Of a stretch of 64,000 bases of DNA, positions 10,944 to 27,950 are shown one piece after another. The translations under genes and the position numbers were made by a program. The notes under the pieces were generated by a model. It saw only the letters and a list, made by a program, of their open reading frames with translations. It did not search any database and had not been told where the DNA came from. Source of the stretch: Acorus gramineus (taxonomy: Eukaryota > Streptophyta > Magnoliopsida > Acorales > Acoraceae); the NCBI GenBank assembly GCA_030737835.1, contig CM060847.1, positions 3,128,484-3,192,483 of the forward strand, given 5' to 3'. Position 1 is the first letter of the stretch. Every line of letters begins with the position of its first letter.

Positions 10944-12705
10944 TTAGATGAAAAGGCTTTTAAGCTCACCATTTGCAAGAACACACAGCTGATTGTACGA
11001 CTGGGCATCTGTTAGGGGAGTCAGAAACAAAGAAAGATCACTTCAAAGAGTCCAATAGTGGGGGCATAAATATATCAGACATTAAGGTGAGTGAGAACAA
11101 CATGGAATAGAAATGTGGATAGCTAGTGCAATTTCTGTTTTGGTGACTTGGTGGATTTAAAACAAAAGGATTGTATGGTCAAAAGCCAAAATAAAGTTAT
11201 TTCAAATCACCTTGAATAAGTTTCAGGTTTATCCCATGTAGGATAGGAGTCAATAAAAATCTGTAAAAATTGTTAACAATAGTCATTTCTTCAGTTCCCA
11301 ATATGATTTGAATTTTTCTTGAAGGTATTCATACATTCACCAAAAAAAAAAGAAAAATAAACTTGAATGAATTGAAAATGTAACTTCTTGCATTTTTTCT
11401 AATCAAGCATACACTCACCCAATCAAGTATATAATCTATTAAAGTTTTCATGTACTGAGTTAGAAAGCCACAGGAATGATGTTCTAAATTTTATTATAGT
11501 CCCTGTGAAACCAAATGGAATAAACTGGTCCAGCAAGCTTTGGCAAATTTGGCTGGTTTTGGGGGGGCATAAGCCCAGTCTTCTAGCAGTTCAGTGACAG
11601 CTCAAGTGTCCATCACCCAAATGAGTAAGTTTGAGCCACTATGTTAGGGTTTTTGTAACCTGTCAAAATCCTCGTATAAAAAAAAAAGGAATAAACTGGG
11701 ACACCACTGTTCCTGTTCATATTCAGATTTATTCCCGAACTGAACTGAAAGGATATGTGATTATTTAATGCTATACTTAGGGCCCGTTTGACATTTATTC
11801 TCATTCTGCTAAGGAAAATTGCATTTGAAATCATCCATTTATATGTTCATTCCTGAACATTCTACATATTCCTAGAAAGAAAGAATTTTCCTTTTGCACC
11901 AGAGTTATCAAATTGGTCCTAAGTTACCAAACTGGCCATTAATGAATCGAAATATGCAGCCATTTTTTATGACCAAAACATAAGAACCCGAGATTGAAAA
12001 AACATCACATCTATGACTGAATGAGCTGGTTCAAATCCAGCTTGGCCCAATAATTCGCCACTCTATGAGGAATTGAGGATGATATAACCAATCTATCCTC
12101 CATAAATGCCGATTGAACATAAATGAATCAAAAGTCCATTTTATGCTCTATTTTTATTCATTTGTTCTTACATGCTCTGATCTCTAACAATCTAGATTTC
12201 TAAAATGTCAGCACCAGGAGTTTATGCAAAGAAGTAAAATAATAATAATAATAAAAAAGTCCCTTTCAATGAAAAATTGATTATTAATTTTTTTGTCAAT
12301 AAAAGAACCAAATATTACAAGTAATTTGTGTCACTCTAAATAAACATAATCCATATTCAATAGGGACATAAAGATCCCCAAATCGCAAAACCAATCAGAC
12401 TTTTAGACCAAAGAAACACCAAAAGGGGACGGTTAAAGATTACCGAAAGAGGTGCCGAAATCCGTACAAATTTCGGCGCGAATGGAACCACCGCCATCGG
12501 CGATGCCGATGACCTCGACGAAGTGAGAGGGAGGGAACAACGACGGGGACCCCTTCACGAAGAGCTGGTGGTGGCCGTCCGTGGACTGACCGACCATGGT
12601 CGGGCCGTCCGCGCGTGAGACTTGTACGACCGCACGGACTCGCCGGCCCTGGTGGATCTTCAGAAGCTCCCCGTTCACGAAGACGGCCGGGCTCGATGTG
12701 TCCAT
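10944..12705 (-). CDS. RPA3: Replication protein A 14 kDa subunit (RPA3/RPA14)
   Basis: Exons (transcript order): 12705-12444 and 11008-10944, joined at GT-AG in phase 1 to give 108 aa, the usual length of plant RPA3 (about 107). RPA3 is the smallest subunit of the heterotrimeric single-stranded-DNA-binding complex used in replication, repair and recombination in the nucleus, and it holds the trimer together. The protein begins MDTSSPAVFVNGELL, has the single OB-fold core (VRAVVQV, STDGHHQLFVKGSP, FVEVIGIADGG, IRAEICTDFG) and ends SYNQLCVLANGELKSLFI, matching plant family members throughout. Intron 1 (1,435 bp) contains a SINE. The terminal exon is duplicated further downstream. The gene is co-oriented with the upstream PDIL2 gene. 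Confidence 0.93.
11529..11687 (+). mobile_element. Short poly(A)-tailed retroposon, probably a SINE
   Basis: A 159-bp segment ending in A10 is flanked by a perfect 12-bp direct repeat GGAATAAACTGG (11517-11528 and 11688-11699), the signature of target-primed insertion. Inside, TAGCAGTTCAGTGAC (about 11585) and AGTTTGAGCC (about 11624) resemble Pol III A and B boxes. It sits in the RPA3 intron, opposite to transcription. Family unknown. Confidence 0.75.
11780..12420. other. Rest of RPA3 intron, with a possible MITE end
   Basis: 'gggcccgtttgacatttatt' at about 11781 resembles the CCCGTTTG end of hAT-like MITEs seen elsewhere in the window, but no matching right end was found. The remainder holds a short (AAT)n run near 12240 and nothing else recognisable. 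Confidence 0.35.
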
Positions 12706-12807
12706 TGTTGTTGTTTGGGGAGGGACTGGTGAATTAATAAGTGAGAGAGGATTTGAGGAGTTAGGGTTTCGAAGGGGTTTCTTTTGGGGTCTCTCCGTCT
12801 CTGTCCG

Positions 12808-12816
12808 TTATTTATA
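12808..12816 (-). promoter_or_regulatory. TATA box of RPA3
   Basis: On the minus strand this reads TATAAATAA, about 105 bp upstream of the RPA3 ATG at 12705. The 5' UTR between is CT/GA-rich. No E2F-like site was recognised with confidence. Confidence 0.5.
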
Positions 12817-14268
12817 GGGACCGACAACACACACACATAATTTTGGCGGGAACTTCATCGACGGTCCACCATGCATTGATGTTATAAAAGGACCTCCAAA
12901 TGCCTCCCAATACTTTTTACCAAAATAAAATAAAAAAGCTCTCCCATGTCACTCATTTCCTAAGGAGTTTGAATCTTTTAGAAGTCTGGTCCTAACAGTC
13001 TACTTAAAAATATCAGGAATAACATATCATACCCTACACTAAAAAAAAATTAACAAAAAGACTATATTACTCCCTTCTTTATCTTTTATTGATTTTAAAT
13101 AATGTGTATTTTTTTCTTGTTTTTTGAAATTTTTAATTTACTTTTAATTCATTTTTATTTAATATTAATATTTTTTATTTAAATGATCTTCATTTTAAAT
13201 TGATAAATTTTATAATGTGATTTTATTTGTTTGATATTAAAAGATGTTGTAATTTATGGATATGACTTTGTGTATTTATAATCATTTTGAATGAAGATTG
13301 AGTAAGAATAAAGCTTTAGAAATGACAAAAAGATGATGGGTTAGGATTTGCATAAATAAGTAGAGGATCTCAATCGTCATAAAGAAGCAATATCTCCTCA
13401 CAATGTAAGAAAGGGTAGGTCAATGTTTACTTGTGTTAAGGATAGATCTTGGATTGAGTCTTGGCGTTGTGTCATACCTCCTGTTTGTTATGTGAAATTC
13501 AAAAGAATTTTCTGTGATACCAAAGATAAATAAACGAAGATAGTTTTTCTAACTTGACCGTAAAATCAGACCACGACTCAAAATAGGAATAGTTGTACGG
13601 ATGAAATAAGGATAAGGAGGAGCATTTTTGCAAACAAAAAAACAATAAATACGATAAGATATCATTTCAAACAATCTTACTTAATCGAAATGTTTGTTCC
13701 AAAAACAAGTTTATTTTTCACTTGAAGCAATTTTTTAAAATAAAGTATAACAAAATTCCTGAAAATTATTTTTTATAATTAAAATTATTTTTCACTTTAT
13801 AAACGAGTTTGAATTATATTTGATTTCAGCAAAAACAGAATAAACAATGCCCAAACCCATTTCTTGACTCTTGAGTTCCATTTGGTTGTTTAAACACCTT
13901 ATGCAAAATTTTATCCATGAAGTCTTCCAGTTATTCCATTTCTTCACCTGAGGAATAGCAGAACCGAAATGGGAACTATCTGACCCTATTCACCAATAAA
14001 AGGAAACAGAATGCCTGGGATTATCAGTTCCCAGACTCTGAATTATGAATTCTCTGTAAAGCCAAAAAACAAGCTTCCAGAAAAGTGGAAAATATTTGAG
14101 CTCTGCCAAAATAACTGTATGTGATAAATTCATAAATACAAGGCCTCAAAAAACCTAAAGCAACTTTATATTGTTTGCTTGACATTAATTAAATTTCCTC
14201 AAATCCTCAACCCAAAAGCGTGGCCGGATAAAATCATAACACCTATTGGTTAATTTAGGTAACAAAGC
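12817..14268. other. Intergenic region between PDIL2 3' end and RPA3 promoter
   Basis: AT-rich sequence containing the RPA3 upstream region and, towards 14268, the PDIL2 3' UTR. No coding frame or bounded repeat was recognised. Confidence 0.4.
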
Positions 14269-20769
<6,501 letters not shown>

Positions 20770-20864
20770 TATCTCTCGATCGATCGAATTTTTTTTTTTT
20801 TTTTTTTCAACGACTCCTAACGAAGACGGCGAAGGGAAGGTATGAAACACCGAAGGCGTTGGCG

Positions 20865-20872
20865 TTTATATA
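20865..20872 (-). promoter_or_regulatory. TATA box of PDIL2-1
   Basis: On the minus strand this reads TATATAAA, about 96 bp upstream of the ATG at 20769. Between them lie a T-rich tract and a pyrimidine-rich leader. Confidence 0.55.
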
Positions 20873-20944
20873 CCCGCAGATCACGCGTATTTTGTGGGGG
20901 TATTTTTGGTATTTTGAACGTATGAGTTAGAGAGGAAAGATTTG

Positions 20945-20963
20945 ATTGGTGGTTGAGACGTGG
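20945..20963 (-). promoter_or_regulatory. Reversed ER-stress-element-like pair
   Basis: On the minus strand CCACG and CCAAT are separated by exactly 9 bases. The canonical ERSE of ER-chaperone promoters is CCAAT-N9-CCACG; here the half-sites are in the opposite order. Position, about 75 bp upstream of the TATA box, suits a regulatory element of an ER chaperone gene, but function is inferred. Confidence 0.3.
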
Positions 20964-20969
20964 CTATGT

Positions 20970-21935
20970 TTAAATAACAAAAAAAAAATGGTTTTGAATA
21001 AATGAACTTTAGTTAACATCCACATATGAAGTAAGATTTATACCATTTTCACTTATCCATGTAGATAGAGCATAAAAAAATGTTACATTTTGTTCTAAAA
21101 ATCATTTTAAAAATTGTCATGTTTTATATTTTATTTTATTTTTTGAGCTTGTACGCATAAAATTTTCTTCCGTAGTTTAAATTATATATATATAATGTCA
21201 CAATAAATGTATATGATCTAAAAGTTATTTTTGAGTTACATGTATCAAAACTTGATATCTTTACATTAAAAATCAATAAAAAAAAATTAAATATCAATCA
21301 CGTCTTTTATATTTTTATGTTACCATGCATTTAATAAAAAATTAAAAATCAATAAAAAAATTAAATATCAATTATTTTTTAAATGATATTTAAAAAATAT
21401 AAACATGGTGACAAACAAAGATAAAGATGATTAATATAATAAAAATAATTTATTAAGTTTTTAAAGATAAAAAATGAGTTCAAATAGTTCATATTAAGAT
21501 ATATTAGACTGTGATGTGATACATTTAGAAAATCATTAACCTTTTCAGATACGCCCAAGTTAAAAAGGACACCTGAGTGAGTAGAATGAAATATAAAGTG
21601 ACGATACTACCCAAATTTGTAGTATGAAGACAGTCCTTCAATAAACTATATATTTCATAAGTACAGTGTATATTGTATTGGTATAGTGCATACTTGATTT
21701 TTAAAAAAATATATATATATATACTTATTTATTTATCATTTTTTTGTAATAGTACGTAAAGATCAAAATAGTTGGAAATTGCAAACTGAGCTAGACGTAT
21801 CATTTTGAAAAATGATTCACATTTGTTTATCGTATGCATTTATATAAAATTTTCTAATGTAATGCGTAAGTGCGTATGAGTCGAAGGCAGCTCAAATTTT
21901 ACAAGTTAGCCCCTCAAATTTTACACTAGTATATA
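20970..21935. other. AT-rich intergenic DNA
   Basis: Upstream of PDIL2-1. It contains a short direct duplication ('aaaaatcaataaaaaaa' near 21266 and 21336) and a (TA)n run near 21708. No gene was recognised. Confidence 0.4.
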
Positions 21936-22230
21936 AATAAAAGCCAGATTCTTATGTTCGTTTTGTATAACCCGCCGTCTCACGAAGTCTGACCTAACCC
22001 CCTCTGTCTCACCCTGGGCACCCAGACCTCGTCGCCGTTGTTCATCCACACATCGAAGGTTTCCCTCGTCTCCTTGGAATCCCTCACCAACGCGTCTCCA
22101 CGTTTCATGTGATTTCCTCGCTGTCTTCTCACCTTCCCTGACCGGCGTCCCTTGCATCGCGGTATCCGATCTCCTTATTCGTAGTAGATTCATTTGGACA
22201 ATGTGAATATGTTTGTTCTGCACATTTTAA
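21936..22230. other. GC-rich exon-like island, unassigned
   Basis: A CT-rich, GC-rich stretch stands out in AT-rich surroundings and looks like a plant 5' UTR or first exon. A minus-strand open frame (21921-22223) exists but resembles no family I know. It could be a captured gene fragment or an unannotated leader exon; weak support. Confidence 0.3.
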
Positions 22231-22734
22231 AAAATTGCAATATCTTGTAAATTTTGTTTCTTTGTTGTGTTACATTATATAGCAAAAAATGATGGTACGT
22301 AAAAAATTGATTGGGTTAAAACGTGATCATTGGTTATCATCTGCTCATAACTCATTATTTGGTGAAGAAAAAGTCATACCCAACCACAAAGTAAAAAATA
22401 TTTTCTCCTCGTCTTCTTTCCCGCGCGAGGAAGAATATATATTTAATTTATGTGAGATGGGGGACGCGCTTATTAAAAAAAAGGTTAATTAAAGATTTTC
22501 ACAAAAAATTAGGTAGGCTTACTGATTGGGGGGGCATACTTTTTAGGAATAACTAAATGGATTTTTAACAACAAAATCTATTTAAGGGGGTTTATTTACA
22601 ATTTAGAGGGGCTCAAATAGAGCCACCCTTAGAACCGAACTCGCATAAAAATCAAGTTCAACATGTCGGGTTCAGGTTGAACCTAACTCAAGTTGCAGCC
22701 CTAAGTCTACTACTTATTTATGAATAGTGGTGCT

Positions 22735-22895
22735 TTTCGATTTTCTGCTAAACCCTAGCTCAACATACGAAATCACAAAGTGAATCACTCCATCTCCTCC
22801 CTCACCCCCTTCAGTTCTCCACAGTCACTGTGCGGCGGGTCTCCTTCCCTCACGAGTTCCCTGGAACCCTAGTTACTCCCTCCCCACCTTCTCAG
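22735..22895 (+). other. SLX9: Probable 5' UTR exon of SLX9
   Basis: A pyrimidine-rich leader contains 'aaaccctag' (a telo-box-like motif common in plant ribosome-biogenesis gene promoters and leaders) and ends at a good donor, ctcag|gtataa. The next acceptor is gattctag at 23098, giving a second leader and start-codon exon from 23099. The transcription start is not determined. Confidence 0.5.
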
Positions 22896-23122
22896 GTATA
22901 AACGAGTGAAGAACCCTAGTTAATATCAATTTGTTAGGTTTATTTATTCTTATTGTTAAATTTTCTAATGATCCACATACGGGTTGATGGAAATTGAAAT
23001 TGTTTTTATTGCGTGCGATTTTCTTGCTTGAAGCATGTGGTGAGTCCATGTATTTTATATGTTTTAACAATTTTTCTTTTGGATATACGTGATTCTAGGG
23101 TCTGTGAGCTCTTTGAAACAAA

Positions 23123-26100
23123 ATGGGATTGACGGGTTTGAGGTAATCTTTCATCTTATGCATTTCTGCTTAGTTTTGTTTTTGTGTGGGATGTGTTTGT
23201 TTTGATGTCCTTATATGTAATGTTGATTATTACATTAATGAAAATTGACATCACATATTTTTTGGTAGCGAAACAAACTTAATTTGATTGTTTATGCCAA
23301 TGACATATATTGTTGTTCGCGAATGTTCTTTATAAGTTCTTATATAAAAATCTCTTATGTTTCTGTATTGCAATATATTTGTTGGTTTTATCGTCAACTA
23401 TGGTATATTGGTATTCTTTTTGAATTTGTTCCTTTGGAGCTAGTGACATCTAATTTAAAGTTCTTTTATATATGATTCTTGGACATCCTTTGTAAGTAAA
23501 ATTCAAATTGACTCCTTTGTTGTGAATAAGTTACCTATATGTAGTCATGACGATGGAGAGAAGCATAACAAAGTTTGTTTCCCCCCAATTCATACTTTCA
23601 ACTTACAAGGATACTTTTTGACTTATAAATAAAGTGAATAATATCGATGGCATAGTTGATGGGGCGTGATTGTGCTTTTTTTTTTATAAATCTTATCATC
23701 AATGGTAGGGTAGCTAAAATTATACAAAAGGAAGGATCAGTTGACTTTCGCTTATATAAGGTATGATAAGCCAGCAAACATTTGATAGAACTAGATTGTT
23801 GAAGATATCAATGTCCCTCTTGCACTTTTTCATCAATTGCTGCTTGTGGATTAAGATATGGAGGTATATTTGAAAAGAATGATGGCTTCAATTGAGCACT
23901 GCATTTATTTGTTCCTGCCTACTGATTTTTTTTTTAGATCGAGTTTGGATGGACAAATTGGAAATTTAAGACAAGGTGCATGCTTAACTAGAGTTTTGTG
24001 GGGCACATCTTAGTTAGAGACCTCCTCTTCTTAAGATGTCATTGCGTGATGTTTTACGCAGGGCTTGTTTGTATTTCCTTTGGGTTTTCACCCTCCTATT
24101 TATATGAGTGCGGAAACCCAACATTTACCTTCAAAAAAAAAGAAAAAGAGGTGCATGCATAAAATTGTCATGTACTAGAACAGAGAGAGCTAAGTAGCTA
24201 ATGTAGTAACATCATGGATCTGGATTCACCTTCTAATTTGATTTACCCTAACTCCACGGCTGCTGTTTATAGTTAACGGACATTTTAATAGAGAATGCTA
24301 TTGCAAGTGTTACGGCATTGTAACTTTATATTTGCTATCAATCAGTCGAGTGCAAAATCGATAGCCACTTATTTATCGTTTGTCCGATTGAATATTCACT
24401 CCTAGTCTTTGGTCTTTGTGCATCTTATTTTAGCTATTTGTAGTACAAACTAGTTGCAGTGGTTTTGTTTTGCAGTGGTTTTGTTCAACTTGTGTATTCT
24501 TTCACCCTTAATTTTATGGAGAGGAAAAAGTTATGTGGTACCTGCTCATTTCTTTCATGAACAATAAATCGGATGCATTCTTTTGAGAAAAATAGATTGG
24601 GTTGTTATTATTCCATCTCTTAATGAAAGATGACCTGTATCTCTCAAAGTGTGTATTCTGTTGATGATTAATCCATTTTTCACTTGCAGACCTCGCTCTG
24701 AAGATAAAGAACTTTCTGGAAATATAAAGCACAAACTTGATAAGAAACTTGGCTTTTATGCAAGTGAGTGATCTTTCCATTCTTTGATGATAATGATGTT
24801 AATTTTTAGGAACCCTCATATTACATAACTGTAGGGCCTTTCAATTTTTCAAAGTAATATGTGGTTGGCATGTGCGGTCGAGGTCCAAAACACACATGCG
24901 GCCGCATATGCTGTATATGTGGTCGCTCGTTATTTTATTATTTTAAACTGTTGTTCGAATGTCGTTCGAATAGAATTCATTCCTAGAGCATTCATTTTTG
25001 GACACTTGAACTATTGTTCGAACCCCATTCGAACGGCATTCAAACGGCATTTATACCGTTCGAACGGAAATCTGGCCGTTCGAATGGTCCATTGTTCAAA
25101 CCGCACATACTAGATCATATGCGCCGGGCCTAAAAAACAACACATGCGGCTGCACATGCCAGCATGTGCGGCCGCATTTAAATCTGTGGGGTCTGTAGCT
25201 AGTATCCTCTGTTTGTTGGATGGTTATTTTTCGCATTTCTGTTCTTTTTGAAGCTTTTGAGATGTCCTTGTATGTAACTCTGTGTGCTATTCTTGTGAAT
25301 AGAGGTTAGAGATACTGTTGTTGCTTTGGCTGCAAAGAAGGCTATTACCAAGGTATGATATTACCTTTTCTGTGTATATGTTCATCAACTTTATCTATGT
25401 AGCCATTGAGTCTAAACACTCTATGCTGATTGAATTTGCTATTTGGTCAGTGGAATTAACTTGTAAGCATCTGTTTTTAATCTCATAGCTATTTTTTCAG
25501 ATTTTCATAAAATGCTTGCCATCTGGACACGTATTGTCTTGCTAGATTTTCCTTTCACATAAGAATTCTTCTGGCTCCAATCTCTACGAAAAAAACATTT
25601 GCACAACTTCCTAAAAAAGTACCTACCTTTCAGGAAGGCTTTTACATAGTTCTTTCTTTCTTTGGAAGTCGGGTGAAGGTGCAGGCTAGTTAGCTCAGTA
25701 AAGTTGTCTCTCCGAGGATTTATTCTCTTTGTTTGGATTCTGGTTTCGGGCTCCCTTTTTTAGTACGCTCGCAACCCTTCCTTTCACAGAGAGGTTAAGG
25801 CAACACTAAACAAAAAAAAAAGGAACTCGAACTTGAACTCAAACAACAACGACAAGGTGGGGTAAGCGGGTAAGATACCTACAGTGGTAGTGAGGCAACT
25901 CTTGTACTAGTCGGATAGAATCAGTGAGGGCAGCCTCAACTCACTTCGTTCGTTCCTGTTCCAGCAGTTACAGATTTGCTTAAAGCTTGTTGAGCTGATA
26001 AGGACGCCGCCTTCTCGTACCACAGCCTATACTAATTCGGTCCCCGAATCGTATCCTTCTTTAGATACAGGTTTAGTGGTGTTCGGCGTCGGCATTGTAT

Positions 26101-27318
26101 ACGACATTGTTCGTGTCAAAATTCTCGTTTCTTCCTCAACGGGTAAACAGAAAGAAATTCGTTTCAATCGTCCCCGAAAAGGTCAAATGACCCACACCAA
26201 TCCATACGGCTCAGTGTCAAGAATTGGAAATCGATCCCCTCCCTACGGTCGCCTCACTCGAAAGAGAAAAGTCGCAAGCTCGCCTAACTCTCTCATATGA
26301 TCGCACAAATGGCAGTACCAGCCCAGCTTGTTGAAGGAGAACATCCTATTCTTGTACTTTTCGATTTAAAATATGATTTTGTCAGAGGATACTTATGAAG
26401 AATAATGATAATCTATTTATCAGATCTAACTACAGCCTATATTTGAAATTATTTAGTTACAATTATTGTAATCAGTTCCCTGTTGATTTGGTTATACTGA
26501 GCAATCTTTATTGTGATGAACAAGTTAGTTAGTTTGATATATGCCTGCCTATTGTAGAAAGGTTTTAGGTTAATATGTAGTGTATTTGTTTCTAGGATGT
26601 CTGCCTGCTGCAAGTTACAAAATTGCTTTTGCGCTTGTACACGTCTATAGCTCCAAAAGAGCTCTTTTAGACTATGAAAGTATGTTAAAAAAAAAACAAT
26701 GAATGTTTTAAATTTTCTTAAAGTTTTCTGTCCATTTGAATCTGCATCGACAAACTAACATCCGCTTGTGCAAATTCCTATACTCAGAAGAATAAAGTGA
26801 GAAGACGACAGAAGAAGGTGAAGGCCTATGATCTCTCTTCCCTTTCTGAGTTCCTTCCAAGTCTGGATGCCCTTCAGAAACCACCTCGGCAAACTGAGTT
26901 CAAACTCAATAGCAAATCTCGGAAGCAGCTAGTGTAAGTACTCTTTTTTTCGGTAAAAAAATCCAGAATTTATCCATGGTTTTCGGCTGGACTCATAAAA
27001 TTGTAATATGAGTTCCGAAAAAAGAGTGTTGTATGTCTAAGCACTCATGTGTGTCCAAAATTCTTTTAGTTGGTATTTGGTAAAGATGATGATGAGTGCT
27101 TCATTGGTTAATTGAACAGAGTGAAGGAGGCACATCAGCTGAAAGCAGTACTCAACAATGAAACATTCAAGTTGGATCCATTAGCAGCCATTCATCAGCA
27201 TCTGCAGGCGACTCAACCGGTTGAGGAAGTGAGCCGACAGAAGAAGACAGTCAAAACTGCTAAGAAATCGAAGAAAAAGACAACAAAATCTTCTGCGGCC
27301 CAATCTATGGAGTTTTGA
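23123..27318 (+). CDS. SLX9: SLX9-like ribosome biogenesis protein
   Basis: Coding exons: 23123-23142, 24690-24763, 25303-25352, 26788-26933, 27120-27318; GT-AG throughout and in phase, 162 aa. SLX9 proteins act in the nucleolus in 18S rRNA and 40S subunit maturation. Recognisable plant-family blocks are FYAKVRDTVVAL, RRRQKKVKAYDLSSLSEFLP, FKLNSKSRKQLV and DPLAAIHQHLQATQP, followed by a Lys-rich tail ending AAQSMEF. There is no membrane segment or signal peptide. The first exon encodes only about seven residues (MGLTGLR). Introns 1-3 carry a short retroposon, a TTCGAA-rich island and a likely mitochondrial insertion. It is divergent from PDIL2-1. Confidence 0.85.
23988..24148 (+). mobile_element. 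Poly(A)-tailed short retroposon in SLX9 intron 1
   Basis: A 161-bp segment ending in an A-rich tail is flanked by AGGTGCATGCTTAA (23974-23987) and AGGTGCATGCATAA (24149-24162), a 14-bp duplication with one mismatch. It is either a SINE or a 5'-truncated LINE end of a different family from the copy at 19611. It lies sense to SLX9. Confidence 0.7.
24855..25190. repeat. GC-rich TTCGAA/CATGCGGCCGC palindromic island
   Basis: In SLX9 intron 2. Six TTCGAA palindromes (24954, 24965, 25017, 25028, 25059, 25079) lie between two outer blocks with related inverted motifs (CATGCGGCCGCATATG on the left; CATGTGCGGCCGCA on the right). Base composition differs sharply from the flanks. It looks like a non-autonomous transposon, but target duplications are not clear and the family is unknown to me. 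Confidence 0.5.
25640..26345. other. Probable mitochondrial DNA insertion (NUMT)
   Basis: Within SLX9 intron 3 about 700 bp changes abruptly to balanced-GC, CG-tolerant sequence typical of plant mitochondrial intergenic or intron DNA (for example 'ggacgccgccttctcgtacc', 'tttcaatcgtccccgaaaag'). It is flanked by ordinary AT-rich intron. A 74-codon frame at 26076-26300 is not recognised. The mitochondrial call is from style only. Confidence 0.5.
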
Positions 27319-27950
27319 CAGAGCATTCAGAAGCTTTGAAGTTGGGATGATTGATTGATTCAATAACAATCAAAAAAGGAAAAGAAAAGAAAAGAAGATG
27401 ATCGATGCGCCTCCTCGCGCATCATTGCTGGTAACCAAAGCAAAAAATGAATTTTGTTACTCAAATATGAACTTGGATTCAATTCATTTAGCATGTTGTC
27501 AATGGTAGGTTGTTTGAAGAAACTAGTAAACTTGTAGGACTTCATCTCATAAATGAATCATGTGAAACAAATAGTTAATTGTAATTTCATCTGGCTTATA
27601 ATTTGTATCCCACATATATTATATATATATACATATATATTATTCATATTTGTTATCTTATATGATTAATCACAATCATGATATATTATATTATTATTAA
27701 ATTTTCAATATATGATATTTAAAAAAAAGAAAAAATTTTAAAAACTCAATTTTAATTTTCATATAATTTGATTATCCAATTTGATATTAATATTTAAAAA
27801 TATCAATTATCTAAAAAAATATCTGTATCTGAAGAGATCCATCCGTTATGAATGATAGGCGCTTACCATTAAGTCACGGTGTTTGAACATAAATCGAGAG
27901 AATCCTTGTGGGATGTCTGAGACAATCTGAAATCAGTACATTTCCAAGAT
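27319..27950. other. SLX9 3' region and AT-rich spacer
   Basis: Probable SLX9 3' UTR to about 27600, then (TA)-rich sequence. A tRNA-like phrase on the minus strand near 27845-27895 does not fold into a tRNA. Nothing else was recognised. Confidence 0.4.

Noticed and set aside
26076-26300. 74-codon open frame (+)
   Set aside because: It lies inside the probable mitochondrial insertion in an SLX9 intron and matches no known protein.
27845-27895. tRNA-like wording on the minus strand (TGACTTAATGGTAAGCG with a following TTCATAA loop)
   Set aside because: The anticodon stem does not pair, the T-arm-like phrase lies on the wrong side, and no acceptor stem exists.
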